Shown: positions 46,282 through 54,251 of the stretch, piece by piece
Layout: each line of letters begins with the position of its first letter
Numbering within the stretch: the stretch's first letter is position 1
NCBI RefSeq assembly: GCF_900107415.1
Contig: NZ_FNPX01000006.1
Span: 124,001-188,000 of the forward strand
Source: Jannaschia faecimaris
GTDB lineage: Bacteria > Pseudomonadota > Alphaproteobacteria > Rhodobacterales > Rhodobacteraceae
Length of the DNA stretch: 64,000 nucleotides
Direction of reading: 5' to 3'
Program-made: the position numbers and the translations under genes
The notes under the pieces: generated by a model
Database searches by the model: none
What the model was told of the DNA's origin: nothing
What the model saw: the letters and a program-made list of their open reading frames with translations, nothing else

Positions 46282-47352
46282 TCAGGGGGCCGCGAAATGC
46301 TTGGACAGCTTCAGGCCCTGGCCCTGGTAATTGGATGCCATGTCCTGACCGTAGAGGTGAAGGGGCACTTCTGACATCGTCTCGTAAACCAGTCGTCCTA
46401 CGATCTGCCCGTCTTCAAGCACGAACGGAGCCTCGTGACAGCGCACCTCAAGCACGCCACGCGCGGGGACTCCATGGCCGAAACCGGGATCGAAAAAGCC
46501 CGCGTAATGCACTCTGAATTCGCCGACCATGGCCAGATAGGGTGCCATCTCCGCGGCGTGCGTCGGCGGGATCGTCACGGCTTCCCGACTGACAAGGATA
46601 TAGAATGCGCCGGGATCGAGAATAATGCTGCGCCGGTCGGTGCGGATCGCCTCCCAGAAGTCGTCGGGGGTGTAGTGACCCAGCTTGTCGAGATCGATGA
46701 CACCTGTGTGCGGCTTGGCGCGCCAGCCGACAAGGTTGCCGCCCCCCGGTGTCAGATCGACACTGAACCCAAGTCCGTCATCGATCTTGGGGACGCCGTC
46801 GACCAACGGCGTCTCGGAGTGGAGCTTGCGCAGCGCGGCATCCGAAAGCACCGCCTCGCCCGCGCGAAACCGGATCTGATTGAGGCGCATGCCGGCGCGC
46901 ACCAGAACCGAGAAGCTGCGCGGGCAGATTTCTGCGTAAAGCGGGCCGTCGTAGCCCGGCGGAATGCGGTCGAACTCGGTGCCGCCGTCCGTCACCGTGC
47001 GCGTCAGAAGATCGAGCCGACCGGTGGAAGATTTGGCATTAGCCACCGCTGATATGCCCTCGGGCAAGGCAAGCGACTCCTGTAATGGTACCAGGTAGAC
47101 GCAGCCCTTTTCCAGGACGGCCCCGTTCGACAGGTCCACCCGGTGCATTTCGAAGTCGGGAAGGCGGTCGGATAGTTTACGCCCCGCGCCCGGCAGGAAG
47201 GACGCACGCACCCGGTAGGCAACATCGCCCAATCGCAAATCGAGGCTTGCCGGCTGGACCTGGCCGTCAACGAAGTGAGGTGCCTTGATGCCACCGGATT
47301 GGGCCATAAGATGAATCTGCTGGCTGGCGAGAACGCCCGTCGGATAGGTCAT
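46282..47352 (-). CDS. dcd: 2'-deoxycytidine 5'-triphosphate deaminase, long alphaproteobacterial form
   Basis: Protein of 356 residues, about twice the length of E. coli Dcd, with two Dcd-like halves as in the alphaproteobacterial family. The conserved VANAKSSTGRLDLLTRTV (about residue 103) and the ICPRSFSVLVRAGMRLNQIRF segment mark the dUTPase-fold active site; a second copy of the fold follows. It converts dCTP to dUTP for thymidylate synthesis. It is convergent with the DUF3445 gene and lies downstream of tRNA-Pro on the same strand. Confidence 0.92.
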   Translation of the reverse strand: MTYPTGVLASQQIHLMAQSGGIKAPHFVDGQVQPASLDLRLGDVAYRVRASFLPGAGRKLSDRLPDFEMHRVDLSNGAVLEKGCVYLVPLQESLALPEGISAVANAKSSTGRLDLLTRTVTDGGTEFDRIPPGYDGPLYAEICPRSFSVLVRAGMRLNQIRFRAGEAVLSDAALRKLHSETPLVDGVPKIDDGLGFSVDLTPGGGNLVGWRAKPHTGVIDLDKLGHYTPDDFWEAIRTDRRSIILDPGAFYILVSREAVTIPPTHAAEMAPYLAMVGEFRVHYAGFFDPGFGHGVPARGVLEVRCHEAPFVLEDGQIVGRLVYETMSEVPLHLYGQDMASNYQGQGLKLSKHFAAP

Positions 47353-47370
47353 ACAGCCCCCCTGAATGCG

Positions 47371-47406
47371 CGAAACGCCCCGCCCCGATCGGGGCGAGGC
47401 GTTTCG
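47371..47406 (-). terminator. Long hairpin terminator after tRNA-Pro
   Basis: Nested stem CGAAACGCC ... GGCGTTTCG enclosing CCGCCCC GATC GGGGCG, starting five bases past the tRNA 3' end and ending before dcd. It probably ends the tRNA transcript and separates it from dcd. Confidence 0.75.
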
Positions 47407-47410
47407 AAGT

Positions 47411-47487
47411 TGGTCGGGCTAGCAGGACTCGAACCTGCGACCTTCCGTCCCCCAGACGGACGCGCTACCAGGCTGCGCCATAGCCCG
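47411..47487 (-). tRNA. tRNA-Pro (anticodon GGG)
   Basis: The 77-base minus-strand sequence folds as a cloverleaf. The acceptor CGGGCTA pairs with TAGCCCG, followed by A and an encoded CCA. The D arm is GCGC...GCGC with GCCTGGTA in its loop. The anticodon stem TCCGT/ACGGA holds loop CTGGGGG, giving anticodon GGG. The T arm is GCAGG TTCGAAT CCTGC. It reads proline codons CCC and CCU. Confidence 0.97.
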
Positions 47488-47548
47488 ACTTGGCAGTCTT
47501 CATACGGCTTCTGCCGATGGGCGCAAGCCGAAAGAGGCGGGTTCTTTG

Positions 47549-48367
47549 TCAGCGCTGGTCGCCCTTGGCGATCTCTTCCTCGACCTCTGCGATCAGGCCG
47601 CGCAGCTTGCGGACGATCCGGCGCAGGCGGCGCTTTTCCAGCGGGTCCAAAACGAGACCAAGGGCGTCCGAGGTGATCGCAGGCGACAGGGCCGCGGTCG
47701 AGTCGGCGAAAGGCGCGGGTTCAGGCGGTGCCGGTGTGGCCCCCGGATGCCCCTCGGGCCCCCGCTCGTTCGTTCGCAACTTGACAGGATCAGAGTCCGG
47801 CGCTGTTTCAATTGCGATCTCGGGGTCCGGCTGGGGCGGCGTGTCGCGCTCACCGAGTGGCTCCTCATCCGGCTGCGACGGTGAATCGGTATCGACAGGC
47901 TGCGGCGGTTCAGTGTCACCTGCCGGCGCGTCGGGTTGCGTCGGTTCATTCGGCTCGGAAGGGGTGTCCACGGATGGGGCAGGACGTTCCGGCCTGCGAT
48001 CGAAGGCCACGACTTTTCCATTGTCCGGCTCATCATCCGGGCGGATTACGCGGCGCGGGCGCTTTGGTTGTGCCTCGACCGAGTCAAGGTCGGGGGACAG
48101 GACCATGACGGCCTCTACGCCCTCATCATCGATCTTTTGGCTTACACCCCGAATCGTGAGGCCCTGGTCGTGCAACATCACTTTGATACCGCCCAACAGT
48201 TTCATGTCTTCGGGGCGGTAGTACCGACGTCCGCCAGACCCCTTGACCGGGGCAATTTGGCCGAACTTGGACTCCCAGAACCGCAGAACGTGCGTGGGCA
48301 CGACCAACCAATCCGCGACTTCGCGTATGGTGCGGAATGCGCCGTCGGATTTTTCCGAGCCGGCCAA
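47549..48367 (-). CDS. MerR family transcriptional regulator
   Basis: Protein of 272 residues with a MerR helix-turn-helix in its first 75: [28 protein letters not shown] and [22 protein letters not shown] long Pro/Asp/Glu-rich disordered middle is followed by a short basic helical C-terminus ([23 protein letters not shown]). There is no metal-binding Cys set. The start appears to be a TTG at 48367, preceded by AAAGG, three bases after the ihfA stop. It follows ihfA in an order conserved in the family; the target is unknown. Confidence 0.87.
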   Translation of the reverse strand: MAGSEKSDGAFRTIREVADWLVVPTHVLRFWESKFGQIAPVKGSGGRRYYRPEDMKLLGGIKVMLHDQGLTIRGVSQKIDDEGVEAVMVLSPDLDSVEAQPKRPRRVIRPDDEPDNGKVVAFDRRPERPAPSVDTPSEPNEPTQPDAPAGDTEPPQPVDTDSPSQPDEEPLGERDTPPQPDPEIAIETAPDSDPVKLRTNERGPEGHPGATPAPPEPAPFADSTAALSPAITSDALGLVLDPLEKRRLRRIVRKLRGLIAEVEEEIAKGDQR

Positions 48368-48370
48368 TGG

Positions 48371-48682
48371 TCAGCCTTTCTTGGCGGCGTTTCCAGCGGC
48401 GACGCGATCTTTCATCAGGTGCGACGGGCGGAATGTCAGGACGCGGCGCGGCGGGATAGGAGCTTCCTCGCCGGTCTTGGGGTTCCGGCCCACACGGGCC
48501 GATTTGTCACGGGTGGAGAACGTTCCGAAGCCCGAGACCTTGACCTGCTCTCCCTTGACCAGCGCGTCCGACACATGCTGCAGAACCTGACCCACGAGGC
48601 CGGCGCTTTCATTTCGGCTTAGCCCAACATTTCGAAAAACAGCCTCGCTCAAGTCCATGCGTGTCAGTGTTTTGTCTGTCAT
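48371..48682 (-). CDS. ihfA: Integration host factor subunit alpha
   Basis: DNA-bending nucleoid protein of 103 residues that pairs with IHF beta. It contains the HU/IHF signature [27 protein letters not shown] and the beta-arm Pro region [13 protein letters not shown]. It is encoded between fabH and the merR-type gene, as is usual in Rhodobacteraceae. About 170 bases separate it from fabH, room for its own promoter. Confidence 0.95.
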   Translation of the reverse strand: MTDKTLTRMDLSEAVFRNVGLSRNESAGLVGQVLQHVSDALVKGEQVKVSGFGTFSTRDKSARVGRNPKTGEEAPIPPRRVLTFRPSHLMKDRVAAGNAAKKG

Positions 48683-48851
48683 AGCTCAATCCCGTCCTTG
48701 TTGGGTGGTACCGGCGCAGGTGCCAAGATATTTGGGGGACGATGGAAAACAAGTCAATGACAAGCACTTGCAGCGCAAAGTTAATGCGATGTTTTGCCGA
48801 TCGCGGGAAACGTGGAAAGGTTGTTTCCCATCCGAGGCTTAGGTCCGGACA

Positions 48852-49823
48852 TCACCAGCGGAGCAGCACGGCACCCCAGGCAAGGCCCCCGCCGATCGCC
48901 TCGGTTACCACCAGTTCGCCCCGGTTCAGCTGTCCACTTGACTGGGCGACCGACATGGCGAGGGGAATCGATGCGGCGGATGTATTGCCATGATCCTGCA
49001 CGGTCACCACGACCTTTTCCATCGGCAGGGCCAGCTTGCGCGCGGTTCCGGTGATGATGCGGACATTCGCCTGATGCGGCACCACGCGGTCGATGTCTGC
49101 GGCGGTCACGCCGGCCTGGTCCATGACGGCAACGGTCGAGGTCGCCAGCTTTTCGACCGCGTGCCGAAAGACTTCCTTGCCCGCCATCATCAGGTGCCCG
49201 GTCGTTTGCGAAGACGATACGCCGCCCGACACCTGCAGGATATCACGGAAACGGCCGTCGGACTGCAGGTCAGTTGCCAGAATGCCGCGGTCGAAGTTGG
49301 TGCCATCGCCCTCGGCCGCTTCAAGGATAAGCGCCCCCGCGCCATCCCCGAATAGTACGCAAGTGCCCCGGTCTTCCCAATTCATGATACGGCTGAAGGT
49401 CTCTGCACCGATGACCAGCACGCGCTTTGCCTGACCGGAAACGATCATCGCGTTGGCATTGGACAGCGCGTAAATGAACCCCGCGCATACGGCCTGTACG
49501 TCGAATGCAAACCCGCGGGTCATGCCCAGGCCGGCCTGTACGATCGTCGCGGTCGCCGGAAAGGTCAGGTCGGGGGTCGATGTCGCCAGCACGATCGCGT
49601 CGATATCGTCGGGCCGTAATCCGGCGTCGTTCAGCGCGGCCTGTGCCGCGCGGATCGCCAGGTCGGATGTGGTCTGCCCCTCGGCCGCGAAATGCCGCCG
49701 CTCAATCCCCGAGCGGGAACGGATCCACTCGTCGGACGTCTCCAGAAACGTGGTGAACCAATCGTTTTCGACCACGCGTTCGGGCAGATAATGCCCGACG
49801 CCACGTACCTGTGCACGGATCAT
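48852..49823 (-). CDS. fabH: 3-oxoacyl-[ACP] synthase III
   Basis: Starts fatty-acid elongation by condensing acetyl-CoA with malonyl-ACP. The 323 residues carry the full catalytic triad: Cys113 in VQAVCAGFIYALS, His in VVPHQANVRI and Asn in VQDHGNTSAASIP. The start overlaps the plsX stop (ATGA), so the two lipid genes are coupled. Confidence 0.97.
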   Translation of the reverse strand: MIRAQVRGVGHYLPERVVENDWFTTFLETSDEWIRSRSGIERRHFAAEGQTTSDLAIRAAQAALNDAGLRPDDIDAIVLATSTPDLTFPATATIVQAGLGMTRGFAFDVQAVCAGFIYALSNANAMIVSGQAKRVLVIGAETFSRIMNWEDRGTCVLFGDGAGALILEAAEGDGTNFDRGILATDLQSDGRFRDILQVSGGVSSSQTTGHLMMAGKEVFRHAVEKLATSTVAVMDQAGVTAADIDRVVPHQANVRIITGTARKLALPMEKVVVTVQDHGNTSAASIPLAMSVAQSSGQLNRGELVVTEAIGGGLAWGAVLLRW

Positions 49824-50902
49824 GGGGACTCCTCCAGGCTGGCCGTGGCGGCGGCGACGCGGGCGCGCAGGCGCTCGCTGAAACCGGATTCGGACAGGTC
49901 CCAGGCTAACTGGATCGCTGCGGCAACGCCGGTTTCATCCGCCGATCCATGAGATTTAACGACTGTACCGTTCAGACCAAGGAACACGCCGCCATTTACA
50001 TGTCGCGGATCGATTCGCGTTGATAGGCGTTTCAGGGAGCTCATGGCCAGAAGGGCGGCGATTTTCGACATTGCAGTGGCCCGAAATGCCTCGCCCAGCA
50101 TGTCGCGAACGAAGCGGGCGGTGCCTTCGCCGGTCTTGAGTGCCACGTTTCCGGTGAACCCGTCGGTAACGATGACATCGACGCGGTCGCCCGGGATGTC
50201 ACCGCCTTCGACGAAGCCGACGAAATCGAACCCATTGTCGACGGCCACGACCTCGATCTTGTCATGGGCTTCCTTCAGCTCGGTCCGGCCCTTATTCTCT
50301 TCGGTGCCAACGTTGAGAAGGCCGACTCGGGGTCGGTCGAGGCCCAGGCCATTGCGGGCGTATGACATGCCCATCAGCGCATATTGCACAAGGTCGTCGG
50401 CGTCGGCGCGGATGTCAGCCCCGACATCGAGCATCACATTGAAACCCGACGGGTTGCGCGACGGCCAAAGGATCGCGATGGCGGGCCGGTTCACGCCCGG
50501 CAACTTGCGCAGGCGGATCATGCTTACGGCCATCAGGGCACCGGTGTTGCCGCAGCTCACACAGACCGTCGCCTCGCCGGATTTTACGGCCTCTACGGCG
50601 GACCACATCGACGTGTCCTTGCCTGTGCGGAGGACTTGGCTCGGCTTGTCCGTCATGGCGACGACGTCCGCCGCGTGGCGTACGGTGCAATGGTCGGACA
50701 GGCCACGCCGTTTGGCGATAAGCGAGTCGAGCACAGCCTTGTCGCCGTGGACGATAAATCGGATCGCGGGAATGGACTTGACCGAACGCGCCAATCCGGC
50801 GACCACGGCTTCGGGGCCTAGGTCGCCGCCCATTGCGTCGATGGAAAGCACGCCAGCGGCGTCCTTGGACGGGGTGGGGGCCACGTCGGTCTCATCCGAC
50901 AT
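49820..50902 (-). CDS. plsX: Phosphate acyltransferase PlsX
   Basis: Makes acyl-phosphate from acyl-ACP for phospholipid synthesis. The 360 residues include the N-terminal SIDAMGGDLGPEAVVAGLA, VSCGNTGALMAVSMI and VTDGFTGNVALKTGEG. The ATG at 50902 (MSDETDVAP) is preferred over a TTG one codon upstream. It lies 34 bases after rpmF and overlaps fabH, the common rpmF-plsX-fabH arrangement. Confidence 0.96.
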   Translation of the reverse strand: MSDETDVAPTPSKDAAGVLSIDAMGGDLGPEAVVAGLARSVKSIPAIRFIVHGDKAVLDSLIAKRRGLSDHCTVRHAADVVAMTDKPSQVLRTGKDTSMWSAVEAVKSGEATVCVSCGNTGALMAVSMIRLRKLPGVNRPAIAILWPSRNPSGFNVMLDVGADIRADADDLVQYALMGMSYARNGLGLDRPRVGLLNVGTEENKGRTELKEAHDKIEVVAVDNGFDFVGFVEGGDIPGDRVDVIVTDGFTGNVALKTGEGTARFVRDMLGEAFRATAMSKIAALLAMSSLKRLSTRIDPRHVNGGVFLGLNGTVVKSHGSADETGVAAAIQLAWDLSESGFSERLRARVAAATASLEESP

Positions 50903-50936
50903 CAAGGGCCCCCTTCCTGTTCGCGATCATCGCTGA

Positions 50937-51140
50937 TTAGGCGACGTCGTCATCCAGATCGACGGCCGCAGCCGCGACGACTTCGCGGTCAGCATAGTGA
51001 CCGCATGCACCGCAAACGTGGTGCGGGCGCTTAAGCTCGCCGCAGTTGGGGCATTCGGCCGGATTGCCGGGCACAAGGAAATCGTGCGAGCGGCGATTGT
51101 TGCGGCGCGACGTGGTGATCTTGTTCTGGGGAACAGCCAT
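50937..51140 (-). CDS. rpmF: 50S ribosomal protein L32
   Basis: Protein of 67 residues that starts [20 protein letters not shown]. It keeps the zinc-ribbon cysteines ([18 protein letters not shown]), so it is the zinc-binding form. The C-terminal tail is acidic and longer than in E. coli. It is upstream of plsX on the same strand. Confidence 0.97.
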   Translation of the reverse strand: MAVPQNKITTSRRNNRRSHDFLVPGNPAECPNCGELKRPHHVCGACGHYADREVVAAAAVDLDDDVA

Positions 51141-51459
51141 GGCTCAACCTCGGTCTTTCTCGGATGGGCGGCGCGCGCCCTCGTATCACATTGAATCTCG
51201 TGGTGCGGTCCCTAGTGGCATTCGCAGTTCGGGTCCAGCGGTTTCCCGATCCACCTAGACCGGAGCGCGCGTCATACCGTGATTCAGGAAAGATGCAAGG
51301 GCAGGCGGCGGCTGCATGTCTGAATTGCTGCACTTTGTCGGCTGGTTTCCCCGTCCGTGAGCTGTGTCGCGACCCAACAATCGCTCCAAGCCCGCCGCGC
51401 GACCATGCTCTTGTCCAAGCCGCGCCCGGCTGTGGCCAGATTATACCACGCGCGGCGTG
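51141..51459. other. Intergenic region between DUF177 and rpmF
   Basis: No coding frame of quality is seen on either strand in these 319 bases. Its position upstream of rpmF means it should hold the promoter and leader of the rpmF-plsX-fabH unit. I could not define a terminator or structured RNA. Confidence 0.5.
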
Positions 51460-51999
51460 CTACTCGCCGCCTTCCAACTTCGCTTTCAGAGCGGCCAGTC
51501 CAGCAAACGGTTTAACCGCGTCGTCCGTCAACGGTTCTGCCCCTTCAGGCGCTGCGGTCAGGTCCAGATCCTCGGCCCCTGCAGAGCGGGGGAACTCGGG
51601 GATGGCCAGCGCCAGAGCCTCCTCCAACACTTCGCCCAAGTCCAGGATGGCGGGAAGCGGCTCAAGCGTGTCGTCGTCCATCTCAACTTCTTCCCCCTCG
51701 GGGGTGGTGAGGTCGGGGGTGTAGCGGCGGGTGACCGATTCCTCAATGCGTGTGGTAACGGGGTCGGTCGTGACCCGACATGGCTGAATAACCGTCGCGC
51801 CAAGCTTGCCCGTCAAGGTCCAGTCGCGACCGGGTCCAGGCGTCAGGTCAATTTCGAAGCGCACTTTGCGGAAAAAATCGACCGAAAGGCGGTCGGCCAG
51901 ATCCTCCAATTGCCCCTCGTCGGGCACCAGGCGGACATGCGTCGGCTTGCGCTGCGGCAGATCGGAGAAGCGAACGGGGTTTGAGAGGATGGGTTTCAT
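51460..51999 (-). CDS. DUF177 (YceD-like) protein
   Basis: Protein of 179 residues of the YceD/DUF177 family, usually encoded next to rpmF. Typical parts are PVRFSDLPQRKPTHVRLVPDEGQLEDLADRL and LGATVIQPCRVTTDPVTTRIEE; the C-terminus is rich in acidic residues. In plants and E. coli relatives are linked to 23S rRNA processing; the role here is not proven. The ATG at 51999 (MKPILSNPVRF) is chosen because the upstream extension looks non-coding. It diverges from bamE. Confidence 0.88.
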   Translation of the reverse strand: MKPILSNPVRFSDLPQRKPTHVRLVPDEGQLEDLADRLSVDFFRKVRFEIDLTPGPGRDWTLTGKLGATVIQPCRVTTDPVTTRIEESVTRRYTPDLTTPEGEEVEMDDDTLEPLPAILDLGEVLEEALALAIPEFPRSAGAEDLDLTAAPEGAEPLTDDAVKPFAGLAALKAKLEGGE

Positions 52000-52118
52000 T
52001 GGACGGGACCGTTGTCTACAGCAAGGAAGCCGCCCTTGATGCACCGGGCGGGGACGGGTAAGCCATAGTCGGTACAGGCCTTCCGGGCAACGGGGGCAAG
52101 CGGTTGAGGGGACGGACG

Positions 52119-52571
52119 ATGGCAACGATCATGAAGGGGCTTGTGGCGGCCTTGCTCGTCGTGGGGCTATCGGCTTGCTCGGCCACCTACCGCAATCACG
52201 GCTACATTCCCGACGACGCCGACTTACAATCGCTTATCGTGGGCGTCGACACCCGCGACACGGTGGAAACCACGATTGGCCGCCCTGCAACCAACGGGGT
52301 CGAGCGGGATGATGCCTGGTACTACGTACAGAGCCGTGTGCAACATTACGCCTACCGCGAGCCCAAATTCGAGGAACGCGAACTGGTCGCCGTCAGCTTT
52401 GCGGCAGATGGTACGATCGACAACATCGAACGTTTCGGATTGGAGCGAGGCCAGGTGATCACCCTGTCACGCCGGGTCACGGAAACATCGATTCGGGATT
52501 TTGGCCTCATACAACAGATCATCCGCAACTTCGGTCGCGTGAATATCGGCGACTCGTTCGCTGATGGCTGA
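52119..52571 (+). CDS. bamE: Outer-membrane assembly lipoprotein BamE-like
   Basis: Protein of 150 residues with a lipoprotein signal ending VVGLSACSA (lipobox LSAC). A SmpA/OmlA domain follows: HGYIPDDADLQSLIVGVDTRDTVETTIGRP and DDAWYYVQSRVQHYAYREPKFEERELVAVSF. It is a small subunit of the BAM complex that inserts beta-barrels. The ATG at 52119 follows GAGGGGACGG. Its end overlaps the start of the broken cupin gene by eight bases. Confidence 0.92.
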   Translation: MATIMKGLVAALLVVGLSACSATYRNHGYIPDDADLQSLIVGVDTRDTVETTIGRPATNGVERDDAWYYVQSRVQHYAYREPKFEERELVAVSFAADGTIDNIERFGLERGQVITLSRRVTETSIRDFGLIQQIIRNFGRVNIGDSFADG

Positions 52572-53055
52572 TGCGCCGTATCTTCTGCGGGCTGCTGATA
52601 TCGCGGCGATGCAGGGGCTTGCGAAGACGCATTTCCTGAACCCACGCGCCCGGCGGATAAACAAATCATTGGGCGATGCGACTGGCCTGACCGGACTGGG
52701 CATCCATTTGATCGAGGTGGCACCCGGCGACCTGTCCTCCTAACATCACCTGCACCACCACGAGGACGAGGCCGTTTAGGTCCTCCAAGGGCAGGGCACC
52801 GCCTATGTCAGCGAGGAAGCGCTAGCGATCGGTCCGGGCGATTTTCTGGGCTACCGCGCGGGCGGTGCGGCGCATTCAATCGAGAACACGGGGCAAGAGC
52901 CGCTTCGGATGCTTGTCATGGGCCAGCGGCTGGCCCACGACGTCGGTGATTACACTCGTCTGGGAAAACGGATCCTTCGCAACGAGGGTCTGGCTTGGGG
53001 GCTGGTTGAGATCGACGCCATCGAAACGGTCTCGGGGGCTGGACAGAAGGCCTAG
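52564..53055 (+). pseudogene. Cupin-domain gene interrupted by two in-frame stop codons
   Basis: From the ATG at 52564 one frame runs 163 codons to the TAG at 53053-53055. It encodes a cupin: GLGIHLIEVAPGDLSS, HHLHHHEDEAV, VLQGQGTAYVSEEALAIGPGDFLGYRAGGAAHSIENTG. The frame is intact except for TAA at codon 60 (52741-52743) and TAG at codon 72 (52777-52779). Both lie within the metal-binding HxH...E motif. From family context codon 60 is probably a lost Glu-like residue and codon 72 a lost Tyr. With no indels this looks like a young pseudogene. Its end overlaps msrB on the other strand. Confidence 0.85.
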
Positions 53056-53453
53056 TCTTCCGGTTCAAACTCCAGCGCGACGCCGTTGATGCAATAACGC
53101 AGTCCAGTTGGCTGCGGCCCATCGGGAAATACGTGACCAAGATGTCCGTCGCAGCGCGCGCAATGCACCTCGGTTCGTTTCATGAACCAACTGTTGTCTA
53201 CGCTTTCGCCCACGGTTTCGGACTGGACGCCGTCCACTGGTTGCCAGAACGAGGGCCAGCCGGTGCCGCTTTCGAATTTGTGGGCCTGGTCGAACAGCGG
53301 CGCGCCGCAGCCCTTGCAACGATAAGTACCCGCGTCCTTGGGGAAATCGTCATGCGTTCCTGCACGTTCGGTGCCGTGCCCGCGCAGAACCTTGAAGGCC
53401 TCCGGGCCCAACTGCTCTTTCCAATCGGCGTCTGACTTGATGACCTTGTCCAT
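53052..53453 (-). CDS. msrB: Peptide methionine-R-sulfoxide reductase
   Basis: Repairs methionine-R-sulfoxide in proteins. The 133 residues contain both zinc CxxC motifs (CKGCGAPLF, CARCDGHLGHVF) and the catalytic Cys in GLRYCINGVAL near residue 122. The ATG at 53453 (MDKVIKSDADW) gives a cytosolic protein; a longer frame exists upstream but looks non-coding. It overlaps the 3' end of the cupin pseudogene. Confidence 0.96.
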   Translation of the reverse strand: MDKVIKSDADWKEQLGPEAFKVLRGHGTERAGTHDDFPKDAGTYRCKGCGAPLFDQAHKFESGTGWPSFWQPVDGVQSETVGESVDNSWFMKRTEVHCARCDGHLGHVFPDGPQPTGLRYCINGVALEFEPED

Positions 53454-53544
53454 CGCTTTCCCTTTCCGTGGACACCGCGAAGGGGCGATGCGAGACTTCA
53501 TCTAGGCCCGCGACCCCCGCGCGCCAAGGGTGCCGGAGGGCGCG

Positions 53545-54216
53545 ATGAATTTGACCGCAGGACGTTGGCGCGCCCGGCTGCTTCCGCTTGCAATGGCCGG
53601 GGCCGCGTTCGATTTGCGCGCGCGGACCTTCCGGGGCGGTCGGGACGACGTCGACCGGTTCGATGCCCATGCGCGGCACCTGCTTATCGAGGATGGCACT
53701 CTTCCGGTCGCCTGTGCTCGGCTGACGGTACAGGACGCGGCGGGAATGGCGGCGGGTTATACCGCGCAGCATTACGACCTGACGGCATTCGCGGCCTGCT
53801 TTCCCCGCGCGTTGGAGGTGGGGCGTATCTGTTTGGCCCCTGGCAGCCGCGATGCCGAAGCGGGACGGCTTTTGCTGGCCATGCTGGCGCGCGTGGTGAT
53901 GGCCGAGGATGTCGCGGTTCTTTATGGCTGCTCCTCCTTCCCGTCCTGCGGGACCGGAATGGCGAGGCTGGCACGGCACAAGGCACCGGAAACCTGGGGA
54001 CCAGGACCGAAGGCCGCGAATCGAACGCCCCTGCCGATGATTTCAGGCCCGTTGCCGCCGCTGCTGCGCTCCTATCTTTCGCTGGGTGCCGCGGTGTCGG
54101 ACCACGCGGTCGTGGACGATGATCTGAATACGCTTCATGTGTTCACCGCCTTGCCCATTGCCGCGATTCCACCTGCCCGAGCCCGTCTTCTAACGGGGCT
54201 TCTCGACGCAGCCTGA
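53545..54216 (+). CDS. OlsB-like N-acyltransferase (ornithine-lipid type, GNAT fold)
   Basis: Protein of 223 residues in the hemolysin-like/OlsB acyltransferase group. Supporting segments are ARTFRGGRDDVDRFDAHARHLLIED, LEVGRICLAPGSRD and VAVLYGCSSFPSCG, which correspond to OlsB FR..FD..CDHLLV, ELGRSCV and LFGCASLPG. OlsB transfers a 3-hydroxyacyl group to ornithine. The usual OlsA O-acyltransferase is not adjacent. The ATG at 53545 follows CGGAGGG. It could also be another acyl-ACP-dependent transferase of the same fold. Confidence 0.72.
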   Translation: MNLTAGRWRARLLPLAMAGAAFDLRARTFRGGRDDVDRFDAHARHLLIEDGTLPVACARLTVQDAAGMAAGYTAQHYDLTAFAACFPRALEVGRICLAPGSRDAEAGRLLLAMLARVVMAEDVAVLYGCSSFPSCGTGMARLARHKAPETWGPGPKAANRTPLPMISGPLPPLLRSYLSLGAAVSDHAVVDDDLNTLHVFTALPIAAIPPARARLLTGLLDAA

Positions 54217-54251
54217 TTGACCCCGGCGGCGCGGCCACATAACTGCGCGGC

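Noticed and set aside
52741-52779. Recoding (selenocysteine or pyrrolysine) at the two cupin stops
   Set aside because: The codons are TAA and TAG, not TGA, no SECIS-like hairpin was seen after them, and pyrrolysine is not expected in this lineage; nonsense mutations are simpler.
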